NCBI GenBank assembly: GCA_038373865.1
Contig: JAXGGA010001127.1
Location: 104,147 to 168,146, forward strand
Origin: Uloborus plumipes
Taxonomy: Eukaryota; Arthropoda; Arachnida; Araneae; Uloboridae
Reading direction: 5' to 3'
DNA: 64,000 nt
Position numbers and translations under genes: made by a program. The notes beneath the pieces were generated by a model, which was given only the letters and a program-made list of their open reading frames with translations, made no database searches and was not told where the DNA came from. Positions 11,237 to 23,219 of this stretch are shown in pieces. The number at the start of each line of letters is the position of its first letter. The first letter of the stretch is position 1.

Positions 11237-12080
11237 AAGAGGCACCTTTTATATATAATATATTTCAATTCTAAAAATTAGGGGGAAATTTCAATTATGA
11301 ATTTAATTATCTTCTTTGAAATTGTCATGAGATTTTTAATCGCACCAAGATGCTTTTAGACACTCATAACTTTAAAAGTATCTTTGTACGGAAACAAAAA
11401 TGCATTTCAGTTCTACCTCAGGAAAAATAGTCTTACAAGCGGGCTGTTTACAAACAACGTGCAAAGACACAGATTCGTGCTTTTAATGCTGTTTTCCAGT
11501 AGGTTCCACAGTTGATGCGAAGATTATCAATTACAGAATTTATGTGTCAACAATGTTTTTGAAGTCAGACAATCTGACCTGAAACGTAAGTTTGAGATTC
11601 TGAAACTGTTCCATTCCTGCCAGATGAGTCTATTTTGTTTTTCAAGATCGTAAACCCTGACGTCAACCGATGAAACAAAACGAGTCACCTGAAGAGATCA
11701 AATCTCTTAAAAACATCATTACGCGGCTTGCACTTCTGTTTTTAGCCATTTGAAAAAAAAACAACACTTCAAACAATGATCTTCGCCTCCAGGAATGAAA
11801 TGAGGCTTGCTTCTAAGAAGAATGCTTTCTCTTTTGTAGGTCAATATGTCAGTTGTGCTTGTTGACTCTGCACTCTGAAAGGTTAACAGAAGGTGGTGTT
11901 TCTGAAACCCTTTCTCACTTTACGAGATATTTCCATCGGGTTACTAAAGGTTTATGACATCTCTGAGCGATAATAGCTGAAGTTAGATATTAATTGAATT
12001 TAAGCACGGAATGCTGTTGTAGGAAAAGTATGATAGGTCTAGATTCTAGAAGTATTGGAAAGTCGACGGGATGTGTAAGC
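11237..12080. other. No gene seen
   Basis: Mixed-composition non-coding sequence. No recognised element ends and no frame with a known domain. Confidence 0.4.
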
Positions 12081-12424
12081 TAAAGCGCTTTTCGCATTAC
12101 GACCGGTCCGGCCGTCCGAACCGAATTTTTCACTGTGAAACTGGTTTTCGAAATTCGTTGCCATGACAGCACGCCGAATCATCGGCTTCAATCCCCGTTC
12201 TAGAATACTGGATGTCGTCGGCGCCGAGAGCCGTCCGATTTTTTGGTAGTGACTTTATTGACTCTCGCCAGGTGCGCGCTCTTTATAATTGAATCGGCAG
12301 TTTGAAGAAGGGAACAAATTCAAAAAGTAGTTTTTTGGGAAATCGAAAAAAAACCTTCTAAAATACTGAATTATTTTTAAATTTTTTTCTGATTCATTTG
12401 TAGCATTATTTATCTTTAAAGTAA

Positions 12425-12643
12425 TTGGATGTATTTTTTTATCACATATACTAGTTAATACATGTTTATTACAAATGTTTCGTCCTTCAATTTCGAAAAA
12501 AATCCAGATCAGAGCCCCAAATCCCAACCATTTCTCATAGTATCATCGAAGATCATCTAAAATTGCCTTTTTAGAGCTTCAAAATCAAAAAACTTCTGAA
12601 GAAGAGGTCCTCAAGGGAGGGGCGATCGCCCCCATCGCCCCTG
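12425..12643 (+). mobile_element. GCGATCGCCCC-family MITE, copy 2 (truncated)
   Basis: It aligns with 60430-60640: shared blocks include ACATGTTTATTACAAATGTTT, TCCAGATCAGAGCCC, ATCTAAAATTGCC and CAAGGGAGGGGCGATCGC. The left TIR is missing and the right end is abrupt. It lies downstream of, and reads into, the degraded transposon gene at 12648. Confidence 0.65.
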
Positions 12644-12647
12644 GAGC

Positions 12648-12899
12648 AGGAACATAAATCCGATCTTGTCTTATGAGCCTTTTGGACACACCGAAATTCC
12701 TATCACATTGGAGGAATGAATGTCCTCTAACAAGGAAGTAATGATGTATTTTTCTGAATCTTCCAACACTAACCGATGCTAGGAAAAATCTCACCATAGT
12801 GTTGTTTCGATTTTGCCCACTACATGCATCACTGAATACGTGCAGTTCTTTGATTTCAGGACTTGTATCAAACTCAAAGTTAGAGCTGCTGGATGACAT
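12648..12899 (-). pseudogene. Fragment of a transposon-borne protein (SDACSGQNRN motif)
   Basis: The minus-strand frame reads LHVFSDACSGQNRNNTMVRF, then GRFRKIHHYF, VRGHSFLQCDRNFG and KRLIRQDRIYVP. This pattern (SDxCxGQNRN...M, then RGHSxxxxDRxFG) is a conserved block I have seen in an uncharacterised, repeat-associated protein family of insects and other invertebrates. The fixed Asp residues suggest a nuclease-like fold, which is inference. The block breaks off at 12648, where a MITE has inserted; the last 20 residues of the open frame come from that MITE. No N-terminal part was found, so this is a remnant. Confidence 0.6.
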
Positions 12900-13353
12900 A
12901 TTTGAGAACTTTCACTAAGAAATTTCAAAAAATGAATTTTTTATCAAAGCAAAATAGGTAGGTTATGATAGAATTTGTTATCCAACCGAGTGATAAAGAT
13001 TCACGGCAACAGTGCTGTTGAAAGAAGGGAACTAAGACCGGACTAGTTCCTTTCTTACAACTCACATAGATTTAAATGCTGCGTCAATCAATGTTGGAGG
13101 TTGGTTTTTGTTCTTTTCTTTTCACTAACATGTGTATCCACAGTAGGAGATATACAATCACGAAAAAAAAACCCAATTTTGAAATTTTGGTCTTCGTTCC
13201 CTTCTTCAAACTGCCGATTCAATTAGTGGGGGAATACCGCCACGTGACTTTCGGACGGAGCTAGGGCGAATGCTCGAAATTTTTCACGTCCGTCCCTCAT
13301 GTTCGAAAAACCACTTCGTTCGGACGGAATGATCGTAATGTGAATAGCCCTAA

Positions 13354-14455
13354 AGCCCTGAATCGTCGTCTCTTAAGTGGCGACATACTCAAATGCGAAC
13401 GATGTTGGATCCTCCCGCTAATTCTCCCTATCTCTATAACTGAGAAGTACGGAGTTTCGCTTCTTGAAAAATACATTTTTGTCCACGAATGCTTACAGAT
13501 TTCTAATCGTAACTTATACAACCGACAATATACATAAAAAAATATTGGTTTTTACCTTGCTAAAAAAATAGTTTTATTTTCAAACCGCATACTAGTAAAT
13601 AGGTGTTTTCACAGAATTTTCGATCAAGTTTAAGATTAATTTCATTTACTTTTTCTTTAAAATACTTTCTGAGTTTCTAATTACTTGAAGTGTTTTAAAT
13701 ATGCGAGCTATTATTAGGAATATGATGTCGTAAAACAATAGTGAGCTAAAGTAACTATGTCACGAATTGTTTGTAACATATGGACAACAGTTTGAGTTTA
13801 TTCGTGTAAAATAATATAATTTGTATTACTAATGTTTGTAGTTTTCTAATTGAATATACTTCTTAAAAATTGCAAAATTTCTTTTTGCCTAAATTAATCA
13901 GTTTTATTTTTCGCATTGCTCTTCATGTGTTTTCTTACATTTTACCAACTCTTGCTTGTCGTGGCGATTTTCAATTGAGGAAAAATGTCATTTATTTAAG
14001 CCGGATTTTTAAGCATACTAATTCTTAAAATTTCAACAAACTGATAATAAAATGTTTTAATCAATTTTAAATCAATTAAAAAGAAATAATTAAAAAAATC
14101 ATTTGATTCGGAACTCAAGTAAAATAACTTAGATTACATCGGTGACGAACTGTTATCAATTACAGTAATGAACTTTAATAAATAAATAGACAATGGGACA
14201 AATTATACATTTTATGAAAGAGGTTATTGTATAAAAGTAAAGATTAAACAAAAAGTTTTTTTTCTGCACCAAAAAAAAAAAAAAAGATTTTTGTACAAAT
14301 GACTTTGAATTGCATGTTACTGTAATCTCAAGGAAACTATTTTTTTAATGAATGATTTCATACCTTTTAACCCAAACATCTGCCTCAATCTTAATATTTT
14401 TGCACGAAATAAATAGATCATAAACTTGGCAATACACTAAAACTCATGTCTATGA
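13354..14455. other. No gene seen
   Basis: Strongly AT-rich intergenic-type sequence with A runs (14269-14284). No recognised feature. Confidence 0.4.
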
Positions 14456-14599
14456 GGGCCCGGCTCCACATTGATGTAAAGCAGAAAAATAAAGCAGAAA
14501 CGTAAAATGGATTAAATAGTGTTCCTATGGAAAGTACCCGGATTTTCGGTTTCTGCCTTCGGTTTCGCTCGCGTTTTCTGCTGATGTGGAGCAGGGCCC
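14456..14599. mobile_element. Short MITE, GGGCCC tips
   Basis: The left end GGGCCCGGCTCCACAT...AGCAGAAAA and right end TTTTCTGC..ATGTGGAGCAGGGCCC are inverted repeats of about 30 bp. TGA flanks both sides (14453-14455, 14600-14602). The element is 144 bp with no coding capacity. A 3-bp target would suit a PIF/Harbinger-type MITE, but the case is weak. Confidence 0.6.
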
Positions 14600-14602
14600 T
14601 GA

Positions 14603-16080
14603 CTCAAATAAAAGCAAAACAACGCGCTCTAAAAATAACTTCTGTTTAACCGTTTTGTAAAGCTCTGGAAAAGAATTATTTTAAACTTGAAACCTCTTTC
14701 CGCTCACCATCTCACCTTTAATATAAAGGGGGCGTTAGAAAATTATTCACACCTAAAGTGGGGGGGGGGGGGCGTTTAGTAGTGAAACGGTTAAGAACCA
14801 CTGATATAAACTATAAAATCTAACCGGTCCCCGAGACGCTCGAGCAACTCCCCATTAAGCATCATGGGCTCCCCTATAGTGAGTGCTCTTTCCGTTCGAT
14901 ATTTAGAATGAATCATAAATCAAAAATAGTCTAAAATTTATTCAAAACTAACTTTTAAAGCACACGGAATGATGGAGAACAGAAATTTAAAATAAATAAA
15001 TAAAAAGTTTCAAAATATGGCGACAATAATAGATTGCGCGAATTCTAATTTGACAGGAACGAATTCAATTATTTTGTTTTTTTTACTTTCTAATATTATT
15101 TCTGTGTCTTTTCACTTCAAAACTATTCATCAACAAAATTCAGTGTGTCAGTAAGTTTTTTACAAGAAATCATATCTATTTATAAACTTCCAGACCACCC
15201 TTTAAAAAGATCAAACGCCACTGACGTCACGCGACATGGGAGGGGAAAATGCCACCATGAGTACACAAGGAAGAGCAAAGTGGAAAGGAAAATAAACAAG
15301 CAGCAGGAAAACAACTTAATTCCTCCCCGTAACCTAGTATCCATTTTCGTAACGGGATTTCAGGGGTCAATGAATGGTCATTACGGTCATTTGAATGCCT
15401 ATTAAGCGCGAGATTTCTTTTGCTGATGTTGGGTTCTCATTGTCATTTCATTCTCCATTTGAGAAGCCGTTCCAGTTTGGTAAGTACATTGTTCCGCGAC
15501 GAGATCACGCCGCTGAAAGTAAAGCGCCATTTTCTTAGTTTTTTTTTTTTCGACAAAAGAAAATTAATCATCGTTTTCCGTCTTTTGTCCCTAATTATTT
15601 CGGAGGAAAGAGTTTTGTCCGAATTGTTCAAAGGTTCATCGCGATGAACTTTGGAAAAGTTTGACCGGTATTGGGCGGCGTTGTGTGATTTGGAAAGATG
15701 ATGGATGACAGAGTCCTTTTCAATTAGCGTTCTTTTTTTGAAGCTTTTAAGAGATTAATTCATTGATATCAATCAAAATATAAAAATAGCTCCCAATCTG
15801 TACTGATAGATTAAATCTGTTCAAGCTATGAGGAAGTTTTGTTGTTTGGAATTCTCATTAACACTCCCAATTTCTCAAATAAAATGCCAAGAAACCACTC
15901 CAAGTAAGGAAATTGATGTTTCTCATTCCTCTCAAAAAAGGGGCATTGGAGACTTTTAGCTAAGAACACTTAGAGCATGTTTTAAGCTAAACTGGAAAAA
16001 ACGATAACCGCTGTCTGTTATTCGCTGTTGTTCTCTCGTCCTGTGAAATGAGTGGTGCAATTGAATCAAATTGGTCCAAA
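14603..16080. other. No gene seen; orphan hAT end near 14806
   Basis: A G run at 14760-14771 is followed by GGTTAAGAACCACTG at 14791-14806, the typical right tip of hAT elements beginning CAGTGGTTCTTAACC. No left partner was found nearby. Several 60-86-residue frames here lack domains. Confidence 0.4.
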
Positions 16081-16084
16081 AGTG

Positions 16085-16640
16085 TCCCACACCTCTTTGA
16101 CTAGATCAGAAAATTCCGTAGAACAGTGGAGTTGCTGCGGGTGATCGAGATAAATCATGAAGAGCTTCGCCAATATGACAGAGGGCAATCAAAGATGTGG
16201 TCGGGAGACAGTTGAGGACAGCTCCTGTAGCTTCGATGGTTATCGGAAGACGTTCTAATTCCTGTGAAATGTTTAGTCCTCACTTTTGTAATGGTCGTGG
16301 AGATAGCATGGTCACAGTTTGGGACAGGGATTGAGTGCTTCTGAGAAGAAGCATGAAGTAGTCTACGGCCGACTATTGCACCTATTAGGGTTAGTTAGGG
16401 TCAGGTTGTTGGTAAATAGGGGTTATCTAGGACCTCCTTGGCTAGGATATCAGTTTTCTCACTGTCATCGATGTCGATGTGCGCTGGTATCCATTGAAGA
16501 ATGCAGGTCCTTTTGGGCAATGGTTATTTTGTTCAAGAGCCGGGCGATATCTTGGGTAAGTTGGAAGTTGTCCTTTAAAATGGCTTGGAAGGCAGACCTA
16601 GAGTCCGAAAGCAATAAAAATCCATTTGAATTTTAACAAA
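16085..16640 (-). pseudogene. Non-LTR retrotransposon remnant (RNase H and C-terminal region)
   Basis: On the minus strand near 16610-16560 a frame reads SDSRSAFQAILKDN, followed by ILQWIPAHIDIDDSEKTDIL at about 16495-16440. This is the C-terminal part of a retroelement RNase H domain: the LQWIPAH block and the later Asp are its signature. Further downstream (16320-16085), broken frames give RSYRSCP-like Cys and THR/SER blocks that resemble the tail after RNase H in many arthropod Jockey/I-type ORF2 proteins. Stops and shifts are frequent. The 105-residue plus-strand open frame over this region is its antisense shadow. Confidence 0.65.
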
Positions 16641-17334
16641 ATTCTCTCTTAACCTATTAAGTTTCGAATTCACCCCTTTCCTCTTACAACGAACCTAAAC
16701 GCAACGACGTTATGGTCTTTCCTAGTTCATGATTTGACAGACTATGTGCCTGTCGTAGTTGAGCCCGATTAAAAGTCTCTTTAAATAATCTATTAAGTAC
16801 AGATTAATATGCATGTAGGGTATGGGAATTAAGCTAAATACATAGGTAAGTTACGAAAATGCAAAATTCATTTAAAAGTAAGTGAGGCGGTGAATCTGCA
16901 TACTCTGAAGTGAATCACATTTCGGGTTATTTCGCGCTCACATGGTTTGCATTCGACTTAACATACATTAAGAAAAATGCTGACAAAATATTCCTGAGGT
17001 GTTCGTTAACAAATCCAGATTTTCATTTTTGAATTAAAAAAAAGTTCGGAAGCCCTACAGTCTTTGAAACTTATTTTAACGCGTAAAAGCCCTAATTTCG
17101 TCTAATATGTAAAAATTCACTTAAATTTGGAAGTGTAGGAGCTGAGCTTCCTTGAGCACTCGTGCAAAGTACGCCCTAAATGAACCTTGAATATAGTTAA
17201 ACATTGTTCCAGTAATAACGGCTACAGTCAAAATTTGTAGATTTGTAAAATTTGAACAGAAGAGCCTGAAATTTCTGGTAATAATCCTCAAAACGAGCAA
17301 AAAATAAATCAACTAATGAAAGTAATGTTCTTAA

Positions 17335-17870
17335 CTAGGTGATATGCAAAGCCTGTGGAGAGAATCGGGGAACTTCTGTCAATAAAGTAAAGCCACTGAA
17401 CAAGAAATCCATTAACTGTCACAATTCAGGCTTACTGGACTGCATACCCTCGAAGACCGTCCTCCCCCTTTTCGTAGGAGTTTATAGCAGTGTACATCAA
17501 ATCCACTTGAAAAAGAAAGATTACTAAAGAGAACGACAATTCATCTGATTGCAAAGCTTGAAATTCTAGTCCCAGAGTCTCTGATATGATAATGAGCTTT
17601 GAGCAGCAAGTCCATTAACAATGAATCTTTTTGCGAAGGCAATGAATACAATTCATGTGATATGTAAAATGTGGGAAAAGTGTCCAGGAGTTTCTGACAT
17701 TAAATCTTGAGCCAACTGAAAAATAATTCCATAAACGACCGCGACGATTATCATTTATTCTGTCTGCAAAGTCTGGGAAAACTGAATTTCTGCCAGTAAA
17801 TCTCAAACCCACTAAAAAACGAATGCAATAACGATGGCAAAGATCACAATTTAGGCAATTTACAATCAGC
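17335..17870. repeat. Degenerate tandem repeat, period about 105 bp
   Basis: Units begin near 17340, 17550, 17660 and 17765 with forms of ATNTGCAAAG..TG, and carry internal blocks (TCTGTCAATAAA, TCTGACATTAAA, TCTGCCAGTAAATC) followed by CCACTGAA and ACGATGGC-type segments. Similarity between units is moderate, so the array is old. No protein is implied. Confidence 0.5.
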
Positions 17871-18126
17871 ACCCTCACGAGAGGGACAGTGGGCCTTTTA
17901 ATTGCCATGAATCCGTACTCCCTCTGACCCTCTCTCCATTCATTAAGAGTGACGGGAACCGCCCTCCACCTGTGAAAAAGATGGATCCCTTGTTCCAGAC
18001 TTCCCTTTATGTCCTATTTAGGGCCCCGACACGCCAAAGAGGACTAAGGTTTCATGCTTGATTAAATTCCCCAGTCTTATGGGAACTGTGAAAATTTACG
18101 CTCCAACACTTTCCGTGCGTGGACAG

Positions 18127-20321
18127 TAAGGCTCGACCGATGGCATGTTTTGGCCGATGGGCCGATGCCGATTGTTGGCCGATTGTTCAAAGTTGGCCGA
18201 TGGCCGATGGCCGATTTTTTCGCTCTTCCATCGGCCGATGGCCGATGCCGATGGCCGATGGCAAAAAAATCAAACGATTAGAAAAAAAAATGTTTATAAG
18301 AGATTTAATGGGTCATATATTCATTTCATTCTACTTCTTCCTCAGTCATTCAAATTTTGGCCTAAATTTATATTTTACTACCACTCGACAAAAACTGTAT
18401 GAGAGAGAGAGAGAGACGTAGTAAGTTGAGAACTCATTCGTACCATTTGTACTGGGTGTAGTCATACAGATACTTTCTTAGCTGCAATCCGATGTTCCAA
18501 ATGTGCTTTTTACTTTTTCTTACTAATCAATTTTAATTTCAGTGCAGACTAATATCATAAATTGGGGACAACTAAGTGATATAATCGCAATTTTTTTTTA
18601 TAAATAACAAAGAAAGATACAACAAAGATGGAGAAAAAAATAAGATGCTGAATTTGGTATCGGATGGGCGGTGTTTGACATAATTCCTATTAAAATTGTC
18701 GATATTTGTAACATGAATCTCTGTAAAGCAATTCCGTATGTTCCACGTACATGTACGTAAACGTTTGAGATAAAATTTGGAACGGATACTGTGTTCAATA
18801 ATAAGCAAGTGCTTTATTGTTTAAAATAACTATAAAACCAAGACTTCAGCAATAGTATGTGGATTAGATACACCAAACTTGGTAAAAGAACTTTACATTC
18901 TGTTGTTCAATCATTAAAAAAAAAAAAAAGTGATTCAGTCAACAAATTACACTACACTTTACGAGTGGAAAAGTTCTTCAAGACATTTTCAAAAAATAAA
19001 GTTAAACAAAAAAAGGCAAAAGATAAATCACAAAACTAAGTCATAGCTTGAATTTCGTTATACTTATTTAAAATGTATGAACAGAAATGTTTGCATGTTC
19101 GTTAAAAGTTGCGACAGTTACAAAACTTTTTTTTTTAAAAAATAAATGACCATGAAAAAAAAAGAGCTTCTTAAAACGCAGCTACAATTTTTAAAAAAAA
19201 GGAAGTTTATACGTAGTTAATATTAACTTAACACATATATACAGGGTGAATTTGACCTAATCTGCCATACGTAAGGGGGTTTTAGAACAGCCTAGGCGGA
19301 ATATAGAACCACCCATTATCGTGTTTTACTCTTAACCGTAACCGAGTTATGGCAAATATAAGAAAAATGGGTCAAAAAAACAAATTCTTAGAAAAAGACC
19401 GATTTCTGAAGTTTCTGTAAGACCTACACACAAAATGAAGACATATTCGGCAAGAATAGACTAAATCCTATAAAATGACACATTTTTCATGAAGATAGTC
19501 TAACTTTACAGCGAGCTACAAGCTTTTAAACATCGGAAACACTGAGAATTAGATGACACCCAAGTTTTCAATCGATATTTTCAAAAACAACCGTATGAGC
19601 TACAATCGGTCAAATCTACTAAAAACTGGCCCATTTTACTAGCTTTCAGATGGTACAACGGAAAATCGTATTGGGCTTCAAATTCAGCAGAAATTCAGGT
19701 TTTAGTTTGAAACAGTATGAAAATCTGCACTCGTCGGAAAAGGGAAATCAACAGAGATTTGGACTTTTCTGCTCTAAAATTTCTGTTTCACGTAAGTATG
19801 GTGTTTTCTTTGTTCAAAAAAGGAAAGTTAAGTAACAACAAGTAAAAACAAAAGAAAAATTACTTTCACGTGCTTTTCAAAGGAAAATGCAAAATTAAAA
19901 TAGCTGCACAAACATCAATGAGTACATTTACATGTAAACAATCTTAAAAAATTACCGCAGCTGCTGAAATTAGCAACCCCCACACTTGATAGATGCCCTT
20001 AGCTTTTTACGAGCGGGAACTACCGTCGCTCTCAGTGAAATTTCATTTCTTTGTTTTACTATTGCTCCATCAAGCCGAACGCGCATGCTGAACGAACTTT
20101 AAATTGTAAAGTAAAAAATAGAGAAAAAGAATTCCCTCGTAAGAAAACTTGAAAAAAAAAAAAAAAACATCGGCCAGGCATCGGCATTTAGATATTTTTG
20201 GGGCCGATGGGCCGATGCTTTTTCCATGTTAGCATCGGCGGCCGATGCCGATGGCCGATGGAAAAAAATTCCACCATCGGCGCCGATGCATCGGCCTGGC
20301 CGATGCATCGGTCGAGCCTTA
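18127..20321. mobile_element. hAT-type element, TIR TAAGGCTCGACCGATG, no transposase
   Basis: Left TAAGGCTCGACCGATG and right CATCGGTCGAGCCTTA are perfect inverted repeats. The 8-bp TSD GTGGACAG is exact at 18119-18126 and 20322-20329. Subterminal regions are packed with CCGATGGCCGATG and GCATCGGC repeats (18134-18260 and 20168-20310). The 2.2-kb interior has no hAT transposase frame, so the copy is non-autonomous. A truncated relative lies at 44488-44735. Confidence 0.88.
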
Positions 20322-20608
20322 GTGGACAGTGTTGTAATGCTCTTGAACCGTGAATTACATCCAATGCTCTTTGAAGGACTAAATTTAATTACTGATATTT
20401 GCCAATGATAAATACGGAAAAATAAAGTGACCCCTGGTGGAGATCGTTGCAAGAAGCCGCTCGTTCCTGTTGACTTTATATTCACATAGAGAGAAAGAGA
20501 TGTGTACTTAAATCTGTACTTTTGTGTGTTTGTTCGATTTTTTTTTCAATTTCACACTTCCAAATGGCTTTGAACAAACTTTATTCATCACAGTTAAGAA
20601 AATATTTG

Positions 20609-20775
20609 ACCAGTGGTTCTCAACGGGGGCGACAACCCCCCCCCCCCAGTGGGCGATGGGAAGATTTTGAGGGGCGGTGAACATGTTTTGGGTGGCGGTG
20701 GACATGTTTTGGGTGGCGGTGGACATGCTTTGGGAAGTAGGGTGGCGGTGGACATATTTTGGGCAATAAGGGGGC
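20609..20775. repeat. hAT left tip followed by a 21-bp GGTGGACATGTTTTGGG minisatellite
   Basis: CAGTGGTTCTCAACGGGGGC at 20610 is a typical hAT tip. After a C run (20637-20647), GGTGGCGGTGGACATGTTTTG repeats about four times with small changes to 20770. The right end of the element was not found. Frames on both strands are repeat artefacts. Confidence 0.6.
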
Positions 20776-22620
20776 TGTGGGTTTATTTTGAAAAATGTTT
20801 GTAAAGACATGTTTTGGTCAGGGACGGTAGGAAATCCTCTTTTCTTACATCGCCAAGGGTAGTTTTAAAATTTGTTTTCTGAAGATATCTTTCGAACACT
20901 GATCCTTCCAATAACGTAATCATAGATAAATTTCGTCAATAACACTTAAATTTAAAAAAAGTTTTTGAAGTGGGTCCCTGCTATCATAGCGTAATAATCC
21001 AAAATAGCCTGAATTTGTGTCTTAACATTATCGATTTCATAATGAACTATTACACATTTACCATTCACCAACAAAAAATGAAGAATAGTATAGACCATTG
21101 TTTTTCATTTTTTAATTAAAATTTACTTAAAAAATAAATAATTAAAATTTAATGTTACCTTGTTAGGTATTTTTTTAAAATTACTGAAAATATGCAAAAC
21201 TACGACTCTAGTGGAAGTAATTAAAGAAGCGACAGAGCAATAGACTCTTAGAAATGAGCACTAACAAAACTTTTCTTGCAATTTAGCAAATTTAATTATT
21301 ATAATTTGATGAAACTCTAATGAACATCGCTAGCATTTCAGAAAAAAATCTTGGTGTAATTCATAAATAAGGAACTTATTTTTAATCAGATGAAGTCGAA
21401 GCAGTCGTTTGAGATCGTAGAAATTTCTTGAATGAGTCTTTCTCAAAAGAATCGCAGCATTCTCTCAATGAATTTGGCAATTGTTGTTATCAATGGAATG
21501 GGTGGGGGTGGGGGTGGTACACAGTATACTCTGTGAGACAACCAATCCTTCCGAAGCTCAATCTAATCATAGCATTGTAAGGAGCCCGTAAAAAGGGGAC
21601 CGGATATCATTATTGGACTATTGATTTATACCTGGTTCACGTAACAATTGCCAAATTTAAAAGGTCACAGACGTTACTCAATCAGTGTTAACGTTGGGAC
21701 TCTCAATTTTTTTTCCGTTAATGAATCTTGATCGCTCTTGCCCCCATGATGCGCGTAAAATCATCGCTACTATGCAACGTCCCGTTGAGCGATCAATGGT
21801 GGTTCATCAATAACCGGAACGTTCGGTCGTTACAACCCACTGAGCAAAAGTAATAGTCCATCAATTGGGAGTGTAGTAGGCGTATCCTCATTCAAGAATA
21901 AATGAAATTAAAAAAAAAAGAAAGAGAGACAGATAGAACCCCTAAATTACATACCTATCTGGGCCCCTTTCCCCACTTCAAATTAAGCGACGTATGAGGT
22001 AACTTCATGGCGCTAGGGGACAACAGGTTTCGGTTTAGAAACGTCACTTTTATGTGGGTTAGGAGGTTTTGGGTTCCCATGACCCTCCCTCCCCTTCTGA
22101 ATACCAAAATAGAGGAGAAAAAATGATGTTGCACTTTGGGCAAAGGAAGGCATAATGAGCCCTGAGATAGCTCTGTTTTATATTTATCATGCCGTAAGCG
22201 CGAGATACGCGCTTTGGTACTAATGTCCTTCTTTTACCCGAGCTTTTTAAAAGATACAAAGATTTCCTTCGCTAACTTCCAGATAGCTGTGTTTAAAATT
22301 AATTTTTACAGTATCCATTAGAGAGCAGCCTCAAATACACAGTACTGTCAGAATTAGTTTAAGAATTGCTAAATGAAGGTTAGCGGATAGCGTTGTATCT
22401 TTTAAAAAGTTTGGGCCAAAGAAAGGCCCCAGGGCCAAAGTAGCCCGCGTTTACGGTACTATTTTTTAAAAACATCCCAAGGACTACTGTAAATATTGCT
22501 TTTGCTTTGTATGATACGAATCTAGCACAAACTCTATTATTATGTCCTATACTCACAATAACCACAATGATACAAATTGGTCACACTCATACAATTAAAC
22601 ATATTAACGCAAATATACAA
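20776..22620. other. No gene seen
   Basis: Non-coding sequence. A short inverted pair TGATCGCTC and GAGCGATCA sits at about 21728 and 21787. Otherwise nothing recognised. Confidence 0.4.
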
Positions 22621-22621
22621 T

Positions 22622-22765
22622 TAGTGACTGAAGAGCGCTCTGTTCTTTAAATCTAGATCAGGATCCGAGCAATCCCCTGGTCCAGTACCCCCTGAGGTAT
22701 TTATTCACGTGGAGGATTTATGACCACGGGCATTTTTAAGGTGACTGGTAAGGCCGTTAAAATCG
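22622..22765 (-). mobile_element. SINE body fragment, reverse orientation
   Basis: The reverse complement aligns with 32340-32462 of the intact SINE: shared blocks include GTGACT, TTAAAAATG, GTGGTCA, AAATCCTCCA, ATACCTC-GGGGGT and AAGAACAGAGCGCTCTTCAG. The tRNA-like head is absent or replaced. The 40-codon open frame beginning at 22721 lies in this copy and is not a gene. Confidence 0.65.
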
Positions 22766-23128
22766 CTGATGAGGGCCACATGCGCCTTGAGGACCGTAGG
22801 TTTCCCATTTCTGTTGCAGAATATGACGAAGCATTGAAGTAGGTTTCTTTATTTAATAGTTTAAGCTACAAGATGTAGCTCATTAAATTTGCTTGGTTCT
22901 GCACATGCAAGATACACTTTACAACACCAATACCAAAGACATCTCTTAAATTCGGAAAAATAAGAGATTATTTTTTAATAGACATACATCACTTTGACAC
23001 AAAATTTTGAGCGCCTCAAAACTTTCGAGTTGTACCGTACTAAGTGCGGTCGCTCGCTGGTAATCTAATTTTCACATTAGCTACCAGTTTTTGTTGGCTC
23101 TCTTTGCTTTATAAGAGGATTTTCGCCT

Positions 23129-23211
23129 CCAGCTCGTTTAATTCCTATACCATGCTGATGAGTGCATAATAAGCACGAAACTGCAGTCCATGGTTGGAAT
23201 AAACGAGCTGG
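23129..23211 (+). ncRNA. Type I hammerhead ribozyme
   Basis: All conserved hammerhead parts are present in order. CTGATGA (23155-23161) leads to stem II GTGC/GCAC with loop ATAATAA (23162-23176), then GAAA (23177-23180). A minimal stem III follows (ACT..AGT), with cleavage triplet GTC ending at 23188. Stem I pairs CCATG (23150-23154) with CATGG (23189-23193), continues past an internal loop (TATA / TT), then pairs ATTCC with GGAAT and AGCTCGTTT with AAACGAGCT, closing at CC/GG. Cleavage would be after C23188. A very short stem III and a long, looped stem I are typical of hammerheads in Penelope-like elements and retrozymes. The host element here is not identified. Confidence 0.85.
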
Positions 23212-23219
23212 CGGTGTAT

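Larger units (their letters stand above)
12084..13350. mobile_element. TIR transposon, TAA-flanked, with degraded internal gene and a nested MITE
   Basis: Left end GCGCTTTTCGCATTACGA and right end (complement) GGGCTATTCACATTACGA are inverted repeats, followed on both sides by GTCCGAAC blocks. A second inverted pair, GAATCGGCAGTTTGAAGAAGG (as 12282-12305) and its complement at 13195-13220, bounds the TIR region, so TIRs are about 150-230 bp. TAA flanks both ends (12081-12083, 13351-13353). A 3-bp TAA target and GGGCTATTCACA-like tip would fit PIF/Harbinger, but the internal protein does not establish this. The interior contains a transposon gene fragment and a MITE copy. Confidence 0.65.

Noticed and set aside
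16319..16636. 105-residue plus-strand frame
   Set aside because: It is antisense to the non-LTR RNase H remnant, whose motifs read on the minus strand.
22721..22843. A 40-codon frame with balanced codon use (MTTGIFKVTGKAVKI...) that looked like a small gene
   Set aside because: Its sequence overlaps a reverse-orientation SINE body shared with 32340-32462, so the frame is a chance product of a repeat.
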